A DNA stretch of 64,000 nucleotides from contig NZ_JBMOUD010000002.1 in NCBI RefSeq assembly GCF_049319665.1, forward strand, positions 248,001 to 312,000. Reading direction: 5' to 3'. Source of the stretch: JBMOUD01 sp049319665. GTDB lineage: Bacteria > Pseudomonadota > Gammaproteobacteria > Enterobacterales > Enterobacteriaceae. Positions 8,262 to 16,764 of this stretch are shown here, one piece after another; the first letter of the stretch is position 1, and each line of letters starts with the position of its first letter. Position numbers and translations under genes: made by a program. A model generated the notes under the pieces. The model ran no database searches, was not told where the DNA came from, and saw only the letters and a list, made by a program, of their open reading frames with translations.

Positions 8262-9557
8262 CTAACCATGCACTAATCCAAACTTATAAGATACCAACAG
8301 GATATTTTGATCCTGACTGTGATTACCGGTCACGTTGGTGCGATAGGTGACGTTTTTCCACGCCACGGTGACGCCTTTTATCACACTGTCTGGCACGTTA
8401 TAACTGAGTCCAAAGGTGCGGACCCACTCATTTTGTCCCGCCGCTTTACTGCTAGTGCGCGCATCGTGGCCGGAGACATAGGTGCTATTAAAGGCTACTC
8501 CTTGCAGGCCTATACGGCTCAAGTTATAGCTGTATTTCAGCACCCACTCTTTCTCATCCTGAGTTTTGAATTTCGACAGTGGTACTTCGCCGATAAGCCC
8601 TGAGTTGCCACCAGTCGTCCCCGTGACTACGCCGCCAACGCTTTGTCCCGGGTCAAGATACGGGAAGCCACTGCTGCCAGTTAATGCCTGATAACCTAGT
8701 CCGAAGGTATTGCCGAGCAGGGAATAGGAGACTAATCCGCCAATGGCATTATTATTAATCGGCCCACTAAACTGTGCGCCTACACCTTGGCTGTTGAAGT
8801 AGCGGATATCCGTAGATAGCTTGCCAATACTTAAGGGCGTTGCCGTAGTGATACCAACAAAGTTCTGCTGATACACATCATTGAGCCTGGCGTAATAGTA
8901 AGTCAGCCCTAAAGGTTTAATCGGATTCCAGGTTCCGCCAGCGTAGGTGAAACCAGAGCTGAACGCTTTGGCATTCCCCGTCGCTTTTAGCTTCTGTTCA
9001 CCGTCCTGGTTACGCCCTTGTACGCGATCGATAAAACCGGCGTTAAGTATCACATCGGCAATATCTTGCGAACTAAAGGTGATGCCGCGATAAATTGAAG
9101 GCAGCAGGCGGCCATCATTAGATTGGATCACCGGCAGGTTGAGTTGTTGATAACCCGCACGCAATACCGACTGACTGACGCGTGCCTTCAACGCAAAACT
9201 GGCGCTGCCAAAGGTGTCTGGTGAGTTACCGGTGCTATCGGTCGGGAACAAACCGATAGCACCGTTTCTACCTTGCGGCCCATAAAGTTTCGCGCCGAGC
9301 ATACCAATAGCGTCGGCACCAAACCCGATTGGGCCATCGGTATAACCCGAAATGCCTTCCAGAATAAAACCTTGTCCCCACTGTTCCGTGTTGGACTGGA
9401 TCTTCGGCGCAGAGCGGTTGTGATTATTAAAATAGAGATTTCTTGCTTCAAAGTTTAGCTGGGCGCCGTCGGTTAACGACGCCTGAGCCTGGGTCGCAAG
9501 TATTGGCGCCGAAAGCGCCAATGAGAGTGCACAAATGCGCCTGACCTTCATCTTCAT
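8262..9557 (-). CDS. OprD-family outer-membrane porin
   Basis: Outer-membrane beta-barrel of 431 aa with a signal peptide (about 1-26, ending TQAQA), the OprD-type N-terminus (LTDGAQLNFEARNLYFNNHNR) and alternating amphipathic strands to the C-terminal aromatic-rich end (NILLVSYKFGLVHG). OprD porins admit specific small molecules such as basic amino acids, carboxylates or metal-chelate-like compounds. It is the last gene of a three-gene operon. Its ATG shares a base with the stop of the upstream binding protein (TAATG), so the two are probably translationally coupled. Confidence 0.85.
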   Translation of the reverse strand: MKMKVRRICALSLALSAPILATQAQASLTDGAQLNFEARNLYFNNHNRSAPKIQSNTEQWGQGFILEGISGYTDGPIGFGADAIGMLGAKLYGPQGRNGAIGLFPTDSTGNSPDTFGSASFALKARVSQSVLRAGYQQLNLPVIQSNDGRLLPSIYRGITFSSQDIADVILNAGFIDRVQGRNQDGEQKLKATGNAKAFSSGFTYAGGTWNPIKPLGLTYYYARLNDVYQQNFVGITTATPLSIGKLSTDIRYFNSQGVGAQFSGPINNNAIGGLVSYSLLGNTFGLGYQALTGSSGFPYLDPGQSVGGVVTGTTGGNSGLIGEVPLSKFKTQDEKEWVLKYSYNLSRIGLQGVAFNSTYVSGHDARTSSKAAGQNEWVRTFGLSYNVPDSVIKGVTVAWKNVTYRTNVTGNHSQDQNILLVSYKFGLVHG

Positions 9558-10690
9558 TATTTTGCTGTCGCCGGCTGATAAGAAAGGATGATTTGGTCAT
9601 CAGGAATATGTGTGAAGCGTTTGATGATCTCGTGATAATCCTGCTCAGGATTGATATTGCTGAGCTGGGTTGGGTAAAAATCTTTCGCCAATACTTCTAC
9701 GCCAATAATATTGTAAGGGTGGTTATAGAAGTGGTGATAAACCCCGGCAACGTGGCCTGCTTCAACCGCTGGAATTTGTTTCACACCCTGACGATTTAAC
9801 AGCGCTGCAAATTTGCTTTTCACATCAGCGTATTGCGTGTTGTAGCCAAACGGCAGCACCGCATTACCTTTACCATCACGTTTTGAACCCGTCATCACGT
9901 AGAAATCAGGCTTCATGCTGATAATTTTTTCTACCGATACATAGCCCGTCGCACCTGGCAGCAATGATGAACCGATATTGGTGGCACCGGTTGCTTCAAC
10001 TAAGCCGCCCCAGCCATTGTGAGCATGGGTAAAGCAGCACGCATCATCTAAGCCGCCGACCCCGGCGATAGGTTCAATAAAGACCGTTGGTTTTGGCGTA
10101 ATAGCCGCAGTTTTTTGTTGGATCTCTGCAAGGTGCTGGCTGTAGAAATCGGTGTACTCTTTGGCGTGCTCTTCTCGATTAAGTACTTTACCCAGCAGCG
10201 TTACGCTTGGCACGGTGTCTTTCATCGGGTGCAGTTCGTAATCAACGAAGACCAGCGGAATATGCAGCTTTTGCAGCGTAGCGACCACACCCGTTTCAAT
10301 CAGTGCCGGTTTGGCGCGTAATTGCGCGATCATTAGATCAGGGTTTTGCGCCAGAATCGTTTCGAGGTTCACATTACCTTTATCGGAGAAGCCCATATCG
10401 AGGATTTTCTCTGATTCCGGCCAGGTTTTACGCAACACATCCCAAGTGCCGGTATCTTGTCTTTTCGGCAGGTTATTCCAGGCAATCACGCGTTTAAAAG
10501 GGTCATCCCGGTCGAGCAGGGCCAGCGTTAAGATATCGCGGCCATCTTGTAAAATGATGCGATGCGGCTCTTTCTCTATTGTCACCGTACGATTATCCAG
10601 GTCAGTGACCGTGAGTGGATAGGTGCTGGCGCTAGCCAAGGCGGGAATAAGTAAAAACGTGCCAATAACAGCCTTAAATAAACGGCGCAT
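9557..10690 (-). CDS. Periplasmic binding protein of ferric-siderophore/cobalamin type (FepB/TroA fold)
   Basis: A 377-aa exported protein with a signal peptide (MRRLFKAVIGTFLLIPALASA) and the class III binding-protein start (YPLTVTDLDNRTVTIEKEPHRIILQDGRDILTLALL), then NLETILAQNPDLMIAQ and later VSVEKIISMKPDFYVMTG. It is larger than FepB (about 320 aa). There is no adjacent permease or ATPase. The start at 10690 is chosen for its AGGA Shine-Dalgarno; 10726 is an upstream alternative. Between cytochrome b562 and an OprD porin, with Fur-like sites upstream, iron or heme-related uptake is the natural inference, but the ligand is unknown. Confidence 0.8.
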   Translation of the reverse strand: MRRLFKAVIGTFLLIPALASASTYPLTVTDLDNRTVTIEKEPHRIILQDGRDILTLALLDRDDPFKRVIAWNNLPKRQDTGTWDVLRKTWPESEKILDMGFSDKGNVNLETILAQNPDLMIAQLRAKPALIETGVVATLQKLHIPLVFVDYELHPMKDTVPSVTLLGKVLNREEHAKEYTDFYSQHLAEIQQKTAAITPKPTVFIEPIAGVGGLDDACCFTHAHNGWGGLVEATGATNIGSSLLPGATGYVSVEKIISMKPDFYVMTGSKRDGKGNAVLPFGYNTQYADVKSKFAALLNRQGVKQIPAVEAGHVAGVYHHFYNHPYNIIGVEVLAKDFYPTQLSNINPEQDYHEIIKRFTHIPDDQIILSYQPATAK

Positions 10691-10746
10691 AATATTGTTC
10701 CTGTTATGTAGGGGAGTAAGTGTCATTTTGGTTTTATAAAAACAAG

Positions 10747-11133
10747 TTAACGGTACTTCTGGTGATATTCATTACGAATGGCTTTCATCTTCTCTGCGCT
10801 GGCTTGTGCTTGCGATAAATCACCTTTATTAGCCAGGGCGAGAGCTTGATCGACATTGGCCACTAGCAGCGTTAAGCCGTGGCGAAAATCGACCATAGAA
10901 GGTGAATCAGCTTGTTGGCCTGCCAGACGCGTTGGTGTGCCTTGTTCGGCATCGAGTGCGGCAACGCGTATATTTTGTAGGGCTGTTTTAAATTCATCGA
11001 GCGATTGAGTTTGTTGCACGGTCGCGTAGTTCTCGGCAATGGTGCCCATATCAGAGCCAATATCGCCATTAGCTAACGCTGGTGCAGCCACGCTTCCTAG
11101 TAAAATCATCAAGATAAGTGTAGAGAGTCTCAT
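10747..11133 (-). CDS. cybC: Soluble cytochrome b562
   Basis: Periplasmic four-helix heme-b protein of 128 aa. A signal peptide (about 1-21) is followed by a mature chain with the expected heme ligands, Met29 near the mature N-terminus and His124 in RNEYHQKYR. The C-terminal block (DSPSMVDFRHGLTLLVANVDQALALANKGDLSQAQA ... IRNEYHQKYR) closely follows E. coli CybC. Its physiological role is unsettled in any species. Here it leads an operon with an iron-type binding protein and a porin, which hints at electron transfer to an imported metal complex or at heme handling. Confidence 0.9.
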   Translation of the reverse strand: MRLSTLILMILLGSVAAPALANGDIGSDMGTIAENYATVQQTQSLDEFKTALQNIRVAALDAEQGTPTRLAGQQADSPSMVDFRHGLTLLVANVDQALALANKGDLSQAQASAEKMKAIRNEYHQKYR

Positions 11134-11171
11134 GGGAAAATGTCCGACCTTATTATAAACAAAGGTTTAAT

Positions 11172-11202
11172 AGTAATGATTATACAAATGAGAACTATTA
11201 CA
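11172..11202. promoter_or_regulatory. Candidate overlapping Fur boxes upstream of cybC
   Basis: Two overlapping 19-bp stretches, 11172-11190 and 11184-11202, each match the classical Fur consensus GATAATGATAATCATTATC at 11 of 19 positions by eye. Both keep the AATGA core. They lie 40-70 bases upstream of cybC, where Fur would repress. The score is moderate and needs a proper weight matrix. Confidence 0.45.
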
Positions 11203-11388
11203 TTAACACCCTTGTGTAAATAAAGTGTAAACACATAAGACTTATCTTATTCGAATTGTTAGTACCCGTTTCGCCATAGCTTGATGGCTCTGGATTGATC
11301 AACGATGTGTGCCAACCATTGATTTTCCCTGAGTCTGGCCTCATGTTAATGCCAGTGATGTTGCAACATTAACTCGAATTCACGGTGT

Positions 11389-11424
11389 GATACCCGGCGC
11401 ATAACGCGAAGCGCCGCCGGTATC
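11389..11424. promoter_or_regulatory. Strong hairpin in the prlC leader
   Basis: GATACCCGGCGC (11389-11400) pairs with GCGCCG-CC-GGTATC (11411-11424) around a 10-base loop, 27 bases before the prlC start. It has no T-tract and could be an attenuator, a processing site or part of a REP-like sequence. A 12-bp palindrome ATGTTGCAACAT lies at 11358-11369. Otherwise 11134-11450 holds the cybC/prlC divergent promoters. Confidence 0.4.
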
Positions 11425-11450
11425 AGGCCAGGCCTTTATAAGGATATGTT

Positions 11451-13520
11451 ATGACCCAAGCAGCCCAAAACGACGCATCAAATAACCCGTTGTTGGCGCC
11501 ATTCGCTCTGCCGCCATTCTCTTCCATTCGTCCTGAACATATCGTTCCAGCCGTGCAATCTGTCATTGATGAATGTCGCGCTGTGGTCGAACAATTGGTG
11601 GCGCAATCTGGCCCTTTCACTTGGGATAATCTGTGCCAACCATTGGCTGAAAGTGATGACCGTCTGAATCGGATTTTCTCGCCAATTGGCCATTTGAACT
11701 CGGTAAAAAACAGCCCTGAACTGCGCGAAGCTTATGAGCAATGCTTGCCACTGCTGTCCGAGTTTGGTACCTGGATGGGTCAACATGCCGGGTTGTATCA
11801 GGCTTATCGTTCCCTAAAAGACGGTGCGAACTTTGCCACGCTTACATTGGCCCAGCAAAAATCGATTGATAATGCGCTGCGTGACTTTGAGCTGTCAGGT
11901 ATTGGTTTATCGCCAGAGAAACAAAAACGCTACGGTGAAATCTCTGCTCGCCTGTCTGAATTAGGGTCGACCTACAGCAACAACGTGCTTGATGCCACGA
12001 TGGGCTGGAGCAAACTGATTACTGATGTGAATGAACTGAGCGGCTTGCCGGAAAGCGCATTGGCATCGGCAAAAGCGCAGGCAGAAGCCAAAGAGCAAGA
12101 AGGCTGGTTGCTGACTTTAGATATGCCGAGTTATCTGCCGGTGCTGACCTACGGTGATAACCGTGCGCTGCGTGAAGAGATGTATCGCGCCTTTACCACT
12201 CGTGCGTCCGATCAAGGCCCGAATGCTGGCAAATGGGATAACAGCGAAATTATGGCCGAAGAGCTGGCGTTGCGTCACGAACTCGCGCAATTGCTGGGCT
12301 TTAACTCCTACGCCGATAAGTCGCTGGCGACCAAGATGGCAGAGAACACTAGCCAGGTAATCGGCTTCCTGGACGGGCTGGCGAAACGTGCTCGCCCACA
12401 GGGCCAAGAAGAATTGGCGCAATTGCGTGCCTTTGCCAAAGCACAATTTGGCGTAGACGAGATGGATGCGTGGGATCTGGCCTACTATGGCGAGAAACAA
12501 AAACAGCATCTGTTCTCGATTAATGACGAGCAACTGCGCCCGTACTTCCCTGAACAACGCGCGCTGGACGGTCTGTTTGAAGTGGTGAAACGTATTTACG
12601 GCATCACCGCTAAAGAGCGCCAAGGTGTAGATATCTGGCATAAAGACGTACGTTTCTTCGATTTATTCGATGAAACCGGCGACCTGCGCGGTAGCTTCTA
12701 TCTCGATCTTTATGCCCGCGAACACAAACGCGGTGGCGCGTGGATGAATGACTGCGTTGGCAGCCTGCGTCTCGCCAATGGCGAGTTGCAAAAGCCGGTG
12801 GCTTATCTGACCTGTAACTTCAACGGCCCAGTCGGTGATAAACCTGCGCTGTTTACCCATAACGAAGTCACCACGCTGTTCCATGAGTTCGGCCATGGTT
12901 TGCATCATATGCTGACCAAAATCGATGTCTCAGGCGTGGCCGGTATTAGCGGTGTGCCTTGGGATGCCGTCGAGTTGCCAAGCCAGTTTATGGAAAACTG
13001 GTGCTGGGAGCCGGAAGCGCTGGCGTTTATCTCCGGTCACTACCAGACCAACGAAGCGCTGCCGCAAGAGATGCTCGATAAGATGTTGGCGGCGAAGAAC
13101 TATCAGGCGGCGCTGTTTATCTTGCGCCAGTTGGAGTTCGGTTTGTTCGATTTCCGCATGCACGCAGAATACGATCCGGCGAAGGGCGCACAAATTCTGC
13201 AAACCTTGGCTGAGATTAAAAAACAGGTTGCCGTGGTGCCTTCACCAAGCTGGGGTCGTTTCCCACATGCATTCAGCCATATCTTTGCCGGTGGCTATGC
13301 GGCGGGTTACTACAGCTATCTGTGGGCGGAAGTGTTGTCTGCTGATGCCTTCTCGCGCTTTGAAGAAGAGGGGATCTTTAACCGTGAAACCGGTCAGTCA
13401 TTCCTCGATAACATCTTGTCGCGCGGCGGTTCTGAAGAGCCGATTGAGCTGTTTAAACGCTTCCGTGGCCGTGAACCACAACTCGATGCTATGCTGCGCC
13501 ATTACGGTATCAAAGGATAA
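11451..13520 (+). CDS. prlC: Oligopeptidase A (M3 zinc metallopeptidase)
   Basis: Cytoplasmic zinc peptidase of 689 aa that degrades short peptides, including cleaved signal peptides; mutations in E. coli suppress signal-sequence defects (prlC/opdA). The zinc motif HEFGH is at residues 478-482 in TLFHEFGHGLHHML. The rest matches E. coli OpdA almost throughout (NSVKNSPELREAYEQ, ASDQGPNAGKWDNS, GISGVPWDAVELPSQFMENWCWEP, FPHAFSHIFAGGYAAGYYSYLWA). It is a few residues longer at the N-terminus. rsmJ follows after 9 bases. Confidence 0.97.
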   Translation: MTQAAQNDASNNPLLAPFALPPFSSIRPEHIVPAVQSVIDECRAVVEQLVAQSGPFTWDNLCQPLAESDDRLNRIFSPIGHLNSVKNSPELREAYEQCLPLLSEFGTWMGQHAGLYQAYRSLKDGANFATLTLAQQKSIDNALRDFELSGIGLSPEKQKRYGEISARLSELGSTYSNNVLDATMGWSKLITDVNELSGLPESALASAKAQAEAKEQEGWLLTLDMPSYLPVLTYGDNRALREEMYRAFTTRASDQGPNAGKWDNSEIMAEELALRHELAQLLGFNSYADKSLATKMAENTSQVIGFLDGLAKRARPQGQEELAQLRAFAKAQFGVDEMDAWDLAYYGEKQKQHLFSINDEQLRPYFPEQRALDGLFEVVKRIYGITAKERQGVDIWHKDVRFFDLFDETGDLRGSFYLDLYAREHKRGGAWMNDCVGSLRLANGELQKPVAYLTCNFNGPVGDKPALFTHNEVTTLFHEFGHGLHHMLTKIDVSGVAGISGVPWDAVELPSQFMENWCWEPEALAFISGHYQTNEALPQEMLDKMLAAKNYQAALFILRQLEFGLFDFRMHAEYDPAKGAQILQTLAEIKKQVAVVPSPSWGRFPHAFSHIFAGGYAAGYYSYLWAEVLSADAFSRFEEEGIFNRETGQSFLDNILSRGGSEEPIELFKRFRGREPQLDAMLRHYGIKG

Positions 13521-13529
13521 CCTCCGCTC

Positions 13530-14276
13530 GTGACTGTGTGTTTACTTTGTGAAGAAGGCGCCGAACCCGGCGCCTTATCTATTCTGGCGGAACGCTGGAA
13601 TCTGCTTTCTGACCCCGATGCCACGATGGCGTTGGTGCTCACCCCTGAACGCCTGGAACTGCGTAAGCGCGACGAGCCAAAGCTCGGTGCGATATTCGTT
13701 GATTTCGTGGGGGGAACCATGGGCCATCGCCGCCGTTTCGGCGGGGGGCGCGGTGAAGCCGTCGCCAAAGCGGTCGGCATAAAAGGCAGCTATTTGCCCG
13801 ATGTGGTCGATGCTACGGCAGGATTAGGCCGTGATGCTTTTGTGCTGGCGGCATTGGGATGCCATGTCCGCATGCTCGAGCGCAACCCGGTAGTGGCCGC
13901 TTTGCTTGATGACGGATTACAGCGTGGTTATCAGGATGCCGAAATTGGCGGCTGGCTGCGTGAACGCTTAACTTTATTACACGCTTCTAGCCTGACGGCC
14001 TTGGCTGAACTCTCGCCGAAACCACAGGTGGTTTATCTTGATCCAATGTACCCGCATAAACAGAAAAGTGCCTTGGTCAAAAAAGAGATGCGCGTTTTCC
14101 AGGGATTGGTAGGGGCAGATGACGATGCCGATGGTTTGCTCGAACCGGCCCGACGCTTAGCCACTAAGCGTATTGTCGTTAAGCGACCTGACTATGCGCC
14201 GCCAATGGCCGATGTCCCCGCGCAGGCCGCAGTAACCACCAAAAGCCACCGGTTTGATATTTATACGCCGCTGTAA
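13530..14276 (+). CDS. rsmJ: 16S rRNA (guanine1516-N2)-methyltransferase
   Basis: SAM-dependent methyltransferase (248 aa) that modifies G1516 of 16S rRNA. SAM motif I is DATAGLGRDAFVLAALG (about residues 92-108), and the catalytic DPPY-like motif is YLDPMYPHK (about 169-177). It starts with GTG. The Shine-Dalgarno (AAAGGAT) overlaps the prlC stop, so the two genes form an operon. It ends just before the first copy of the duplicated terminator. Confidence 0.95.
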   Translation: MTVCLLCEEGAEPGALSILAERWNLLSDPDATMALVLTPERLELRKRDEPKLGAIFVDFVGGTMGHRRRFGGGRGEAVAKAVGIKGSYLPDVVDATAGLGRDAFVLAALGCHVRMLERNPVVAALLDDGLQRGYQDAEIGGWLRERLTLLHASSLTALAELSPKPQVVYLDPMYPHKQKSALVKKEMRVFQGLVGADDDADGLLEPARRLATKRIVVKRPDYAPPMADVPAQAAVTTKSHRFDIYTPL

Positions 14277-14291
14277 AACCGTTGGCCTAAA

Positions 14292-14335
14292 AAATAAAAT
14301 GCCCGCCAAAGCTTAGCTCTGGCGGGCATTTTATT
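14292..14335 (+). terminator. rsmJ terminator, copy 1 of a 44-bp duplicated terminator
   Basis: A 15-bp perfect stem (14294-14308 with 14320-14334; GC core GCCCGCCA with flanking ATAAAAT) and an 11-base loop followed by T-rich sequence. The same 44 bases recur exactly, in the same orientation, at 16059-16102. The symmetric A/T flanks make it usable from both sides. Confidence 0.92.
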
Positions 14336-14510
14336 GATGAGTTAATAAATGATGAAGAGTGTTTTATTAGCAATATATGGATGGAATGCTAATAATAAAA
14401 AATTCTAATAAAAGTTTTATTTAATTGAAGATTGTATTACTAATAGGGGTGTAAATTATTAATGATGATTTAACAGTACATATATAAGCGTACAATAGAG
14501 GGAACTATCT

Positions 14511-14999
14511 ATGGCTCAAGATATATTTTTGAAGCTAAATGGCATTGACGGAGAATCGCAGGATTCTATACATAAAGACGAAATTGACGTTCTACGTTGG
14601 GAATGGTTAGTGAGTCAGTCGTCAAATATGCATACAGGTAGCGGTAGCGGTGGCGGTGCGGAGAAATGTACTGTCGAAGATCTTCACTTTGAACACTATA
14701 TTGATAGAGCCACACCAAATCTTCTGCAATATTGCCTTACTGGAAAACATATCCCTGAAGCTATATTGACTATTTGTAAGGCAGGCGGCTCACCTTTAGA
14801 ATATTTACGTATAACATTACAAAATATCATCATCACCAACGTTAAATCTATCGGTTATTATCGTATGCATTCTCCTAGGGAAAGGATTTCATTATCTTTC
14901 TCTCGAGTGAAAATGGATTATGTTGTGCAAAATGCACAGGGCCATATGGCAAGTGTAGTTTCTACTGGTTACGATATTAAGGCTAACGCAACAATTTAA
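14511..14999 (+). CDS. hcp: Hcp-family type VI secretion tube protein (orphan)
   Basis: Hcp forms stacked hexameric rings that make the inner tube of the type VI secretion system and can carry effectors in its lumen. The 162-aa protein starts MAQDIFLKLNGIDGESQD and has VLRWEWLVSQSS, EDLHFEHYIDRATPNLLQYCLTGKHIPEAIL, CKAGGSPLEYLRITLQNIIITNV and SLSFSRVKMDYVVQ, all usual for enterobacterial Hcp. No other secretion genes are near, so it is an accessory copy paired with the cargo genes downstream. AGAGGGAA precedes the start. The island is clearly more AT-rich than prlC and rsmJ, which suggests transfer. Confidence 0.92.
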   Translation: MAQDIFLKLNGIDGESQDSIHKDEIDVLRWEWLVSQSSNMHTGSGSGGGAEKCTVEDLHFEHYIDRATPNLLQYCLTGKHIPEAILTICKAGGSPLEYLRITLQNIIITNVKSIGYYRMHSPRERISLSFSRVKMDYVVQNAQGHMASVVSTGYDIKANATI

Positions 15000-15021
15000 T
15001 TGCTATCAAGGATGAATGGTT

Positions 15022-15630
15022 ATGTTTTACGTAGATGGTCATGGTTATATTGATGATAAACGAATTGTCCTCAAAATATTCAATACTATAGAGCGTGGGA
15101 AATTAGATAAAGTTAATGGTATTGTTGTACATCAGACAGGAAGCTCAACGTCTAAGAGTACATTTAACAGTTATAAAAATAAAAGCGCCAACGGTGCTCA
15201 CTTTCTAATAGATAAAGATGGCACAATTTATCAAACAGCCTCTCTATATCGAGTCACTTGGCATGTAGGGAAAAGTCAATCTCGTTGCTTTATAGCCAGA
15301 AAATGTGAGCCGACTGAATTTAAGAGTATTTTTCACTTAGAACAAACAAGCTCCGGAAAAGGTAGGGTATCAAAAATGGAGCAGAGAAAATCTTTTCCCG
15401 ATCGTTATCCGATCAATATTGATTCTATTGGTATAGAAATCGTTGGAGCAGCGCCTAGAGTCGAAGGAAAACCGATAATTTATGAACCGGTAAATGATAA
15501 ACAGAACGCATCATTGAAATGGTTAGTAAAAGAATTAGCTAAAACACTCGCTGTTCCTTTGACAGAAGTATATCGTCATCCAGAAATAGGTAGAAAAAAC
15601 GAAACGGAAGCGAGTACAGCACAATGGTAA
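15022..15630 (+). CDS. Zinc-dependent N-acetylmuramoyl-L-alanine amidase, probable type VI effector
   Basis: Peptidoglycan amidase (about 202 aa) of the Amidase_2/PGRP fold, expected to cut the MurNAc-L-Ala bond in a rival's wall. Visible motifs: VNGIVVHQTGS (first zinc His), GAHFLIDKDGTIYQTA, VTWHVG, SIGIEIVGA, and VYRHPEIGRKNETEAST near the C-terminus (second zinc His). The usual KxDPG ending is replaced by KNETEAST, a variant I associate with secreted interbacterial amidases. There is no signal peptide, as expected for a type VI cargo. ATG 15016 is also in frame, but AAGGA is better spaced for 15022. It follows hcp by 22 bases and overlaps the next gene by 7. Confidence 0.85.
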   Translation: MFYVDGHGYIDDKRIVLKIFNTIERGKLDKVNGIVVHQTGSSTSKSTFNSYKNKSANGAHFLIDKDGTIYQTASLYRVTWHVGKSQSRCFIARKCEPTEFKSIFHLEQTSSGKGRVSKMEQRKSFPDRYPINIDSIGIEIVGAAPRVEGKPIIYEPVNDKQNASLKWLVKELAKTLAVPLTEVYRHPEIGRKNETEASTAQW

Positions 15631-16037
15631 GACTAAAAGAAATATTACTCGTTATTTTATCTGTTATTTCAATCCATGCTGAAGCTAGGGTGGTCAGAGA
15701 TGTTGAGATTAAAAAAACAGGAATAACCTACGAAAAGAAACACACTGAAGAGTGTGAGGCATTTAGACCCATTAAAGAACAGGTAATACATTTTTTCAAT
15801 TCGGCTAAAGAGCTGAAAGAAGCCGGTTCTTTACTGCACGAATATTACTCTCCCTGTATCGCTACTGGCTCAGTAACATTCAAAAATGGTTTAAGTGGGA
15901 CGTGGGTTTTGCAATCCAGCGGTTTTGCATCATTTTTCGTCGGTGGCAAAGAAAAAGCAATTTTCTTTTATAGGGGCAATAAGTGGGAAGATCCTTTCGG
16001 TTGTGTGTATGGATCAGATGACGATCTTTCATGTTAA
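15624..16037 (+). CDS. Putative exported immunity protein for the amidase effector
   Basis: A 137-aa protein with an N-terminal signal peptide (MVRLKEILLVILSVISIHAEA), so the product should lie in the periplasm where the amidase would act. No domain is recognised; three to four cysteines (ECEAF, YSPCI, GCVYG, LSC) could form disulfides. The start lies inside the end of the amidase gene (7-bp overlap), a common effector/immunity arrangement that keeps the two in step. Function is inferred from position, export and size only. Confidence 0.7.
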   Translation: MVRLKEILLVILSVISIHAEARVVRDVEIKKTGITYEKKHTEECEAFRPIKEQVIHFFNSAKELKEAGSLLHEYYSPCIATGSVTFKNGLSGTWVLQSSGFASFFVGGKEKAIFFYRGNKWEDPFGCVYGSDDDLSC

Positions 16038-16058
16038 ATTTCAGGCATTGCTCGTTAG

Positions 16059-16102
16059 AAATAAAATGCCCGCCAAAGCTTAGCTCTGGCGGGCATTTTA
16101 TT
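16059..16102. terminator. Duplicated terminator, copy 2, between the effector island and uspA
   Basis: An exact 44-bp copy of 14292-14335 in direct orientation, with a 15-bp stem (16061-16075 with 16087-16101) and the same 11-base loop. It serves the island on the plus strand and uspA on the minus strand. Together with copy 1 it brackets 14336-16058. Confidence 0.92.
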
Positions 16103-16120
16103 TTGTTTGGCTATAGCGAG

Positions 16121-16558
16121 TTAGGCAATCTCGTCATCGCGCAGCGGCACAATCATCATGTCGATATGTACGGTATTAATCAGCTGACGGGCTGAAGACA
16201 TTAGCTTGCTCCAGAAATCTTGATGGTGGCCACAGACCACTAAATCAACATCGTATTTCTTGATAGCATCAACCAGCACTTGTGCCAGATCGCCGCTACC
16301 GCTTAGCGTTTCGGCTATTGGATAACCGGCGTTGTGTGATAATTCATTCAGCGCATTATGGGTTTCTTCTGAGATGCGTTTTTGCATATCACCAAGATTG
16401 ACGTCAATCAGTCCGGTGTACAGGTCAGAGTAATTGACGTCCACGTGGATCAGCGAAACTTTGGCGTTGTAAGGGCGGGCGATGGACACCGCCTTGTCTA
16501 CGAGTACTTTGCTTTCAGGAGACAGGTCAACGGCAATCAGTATATGTTTATAAGACAT
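16121..16558 (-). CDS. uspA: Universal stress protein A
   Basis: Small cytoplasmic stress-response protein (145 aa) induced on growth arrest. Nearly identical to E. coli UspA across its length: YKHILIAVDLSPESKVLVDKAV, SLIHVDVNYSDLYTGLIDVNLGDMQKRI, SGSGDLAQVLVDAIKKYDVDLVVCGHHQDFWSKLMSSARQLINTVH. It lacks the G-2X-G-9X-G(S/T) ATP-binding signature, as UspA does. A GGAG-type Shine-Dalgarno precedes the ATG. The 16559-16764 spacer should hold its promoter. Confidence 0.97.
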   Translation of the reverse strand: MSYKHILIAVDLSPESKVLVDKAVSIARPYNAKVSLIHVDVNYSDLYTGLIDVNLGDMQKRISEETHNALNELSHNAGYPIAETLSGSGDLAQVLVDAIKKYDVDLVVCGHHQDFWSKLMSSARQLINTVHIDMMIVPLRDDEIA

Positions 16559-16764
16559 AATAAAACTCCTTACATAAGCCTGCGGATAATCGCTTGAAAT
16601 CTATTTCGTAGCTTGGGTTAAGATGATTCTAACACCATGAAACCTTAGCTGAATATAACCAAGATCACAGCTTATGGTGAAGATAATCTTGCCTTTTTAC
16701 CGGCATAAAATGCTTACGCCGTGCAGAATAGATAAAGATTTCAATCCAATTGCCGAAGATATAT

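Noticed and set aside
12117..12641. Long open frame antisense to prlC
   Set aside because: It lies inside a strongly conserved core gene, has no start signal or recognisable domain, and is explained by the codon bias of the sense strand.
12925..13533. 202-codon open frame in another plus-strand frame of prlC
   Set aside because: Low-complexity, Arg/Cys/Ser-rich translation typical of a shadow frame; prlC itself is intact there.
15016..15021. ATG 15016 as start of the amidase gene
   Set aside because: AAGGA at 15008-15012 is only 3 bases from it, whereas ATG 15022 has normal spacing; the difference is two residues.
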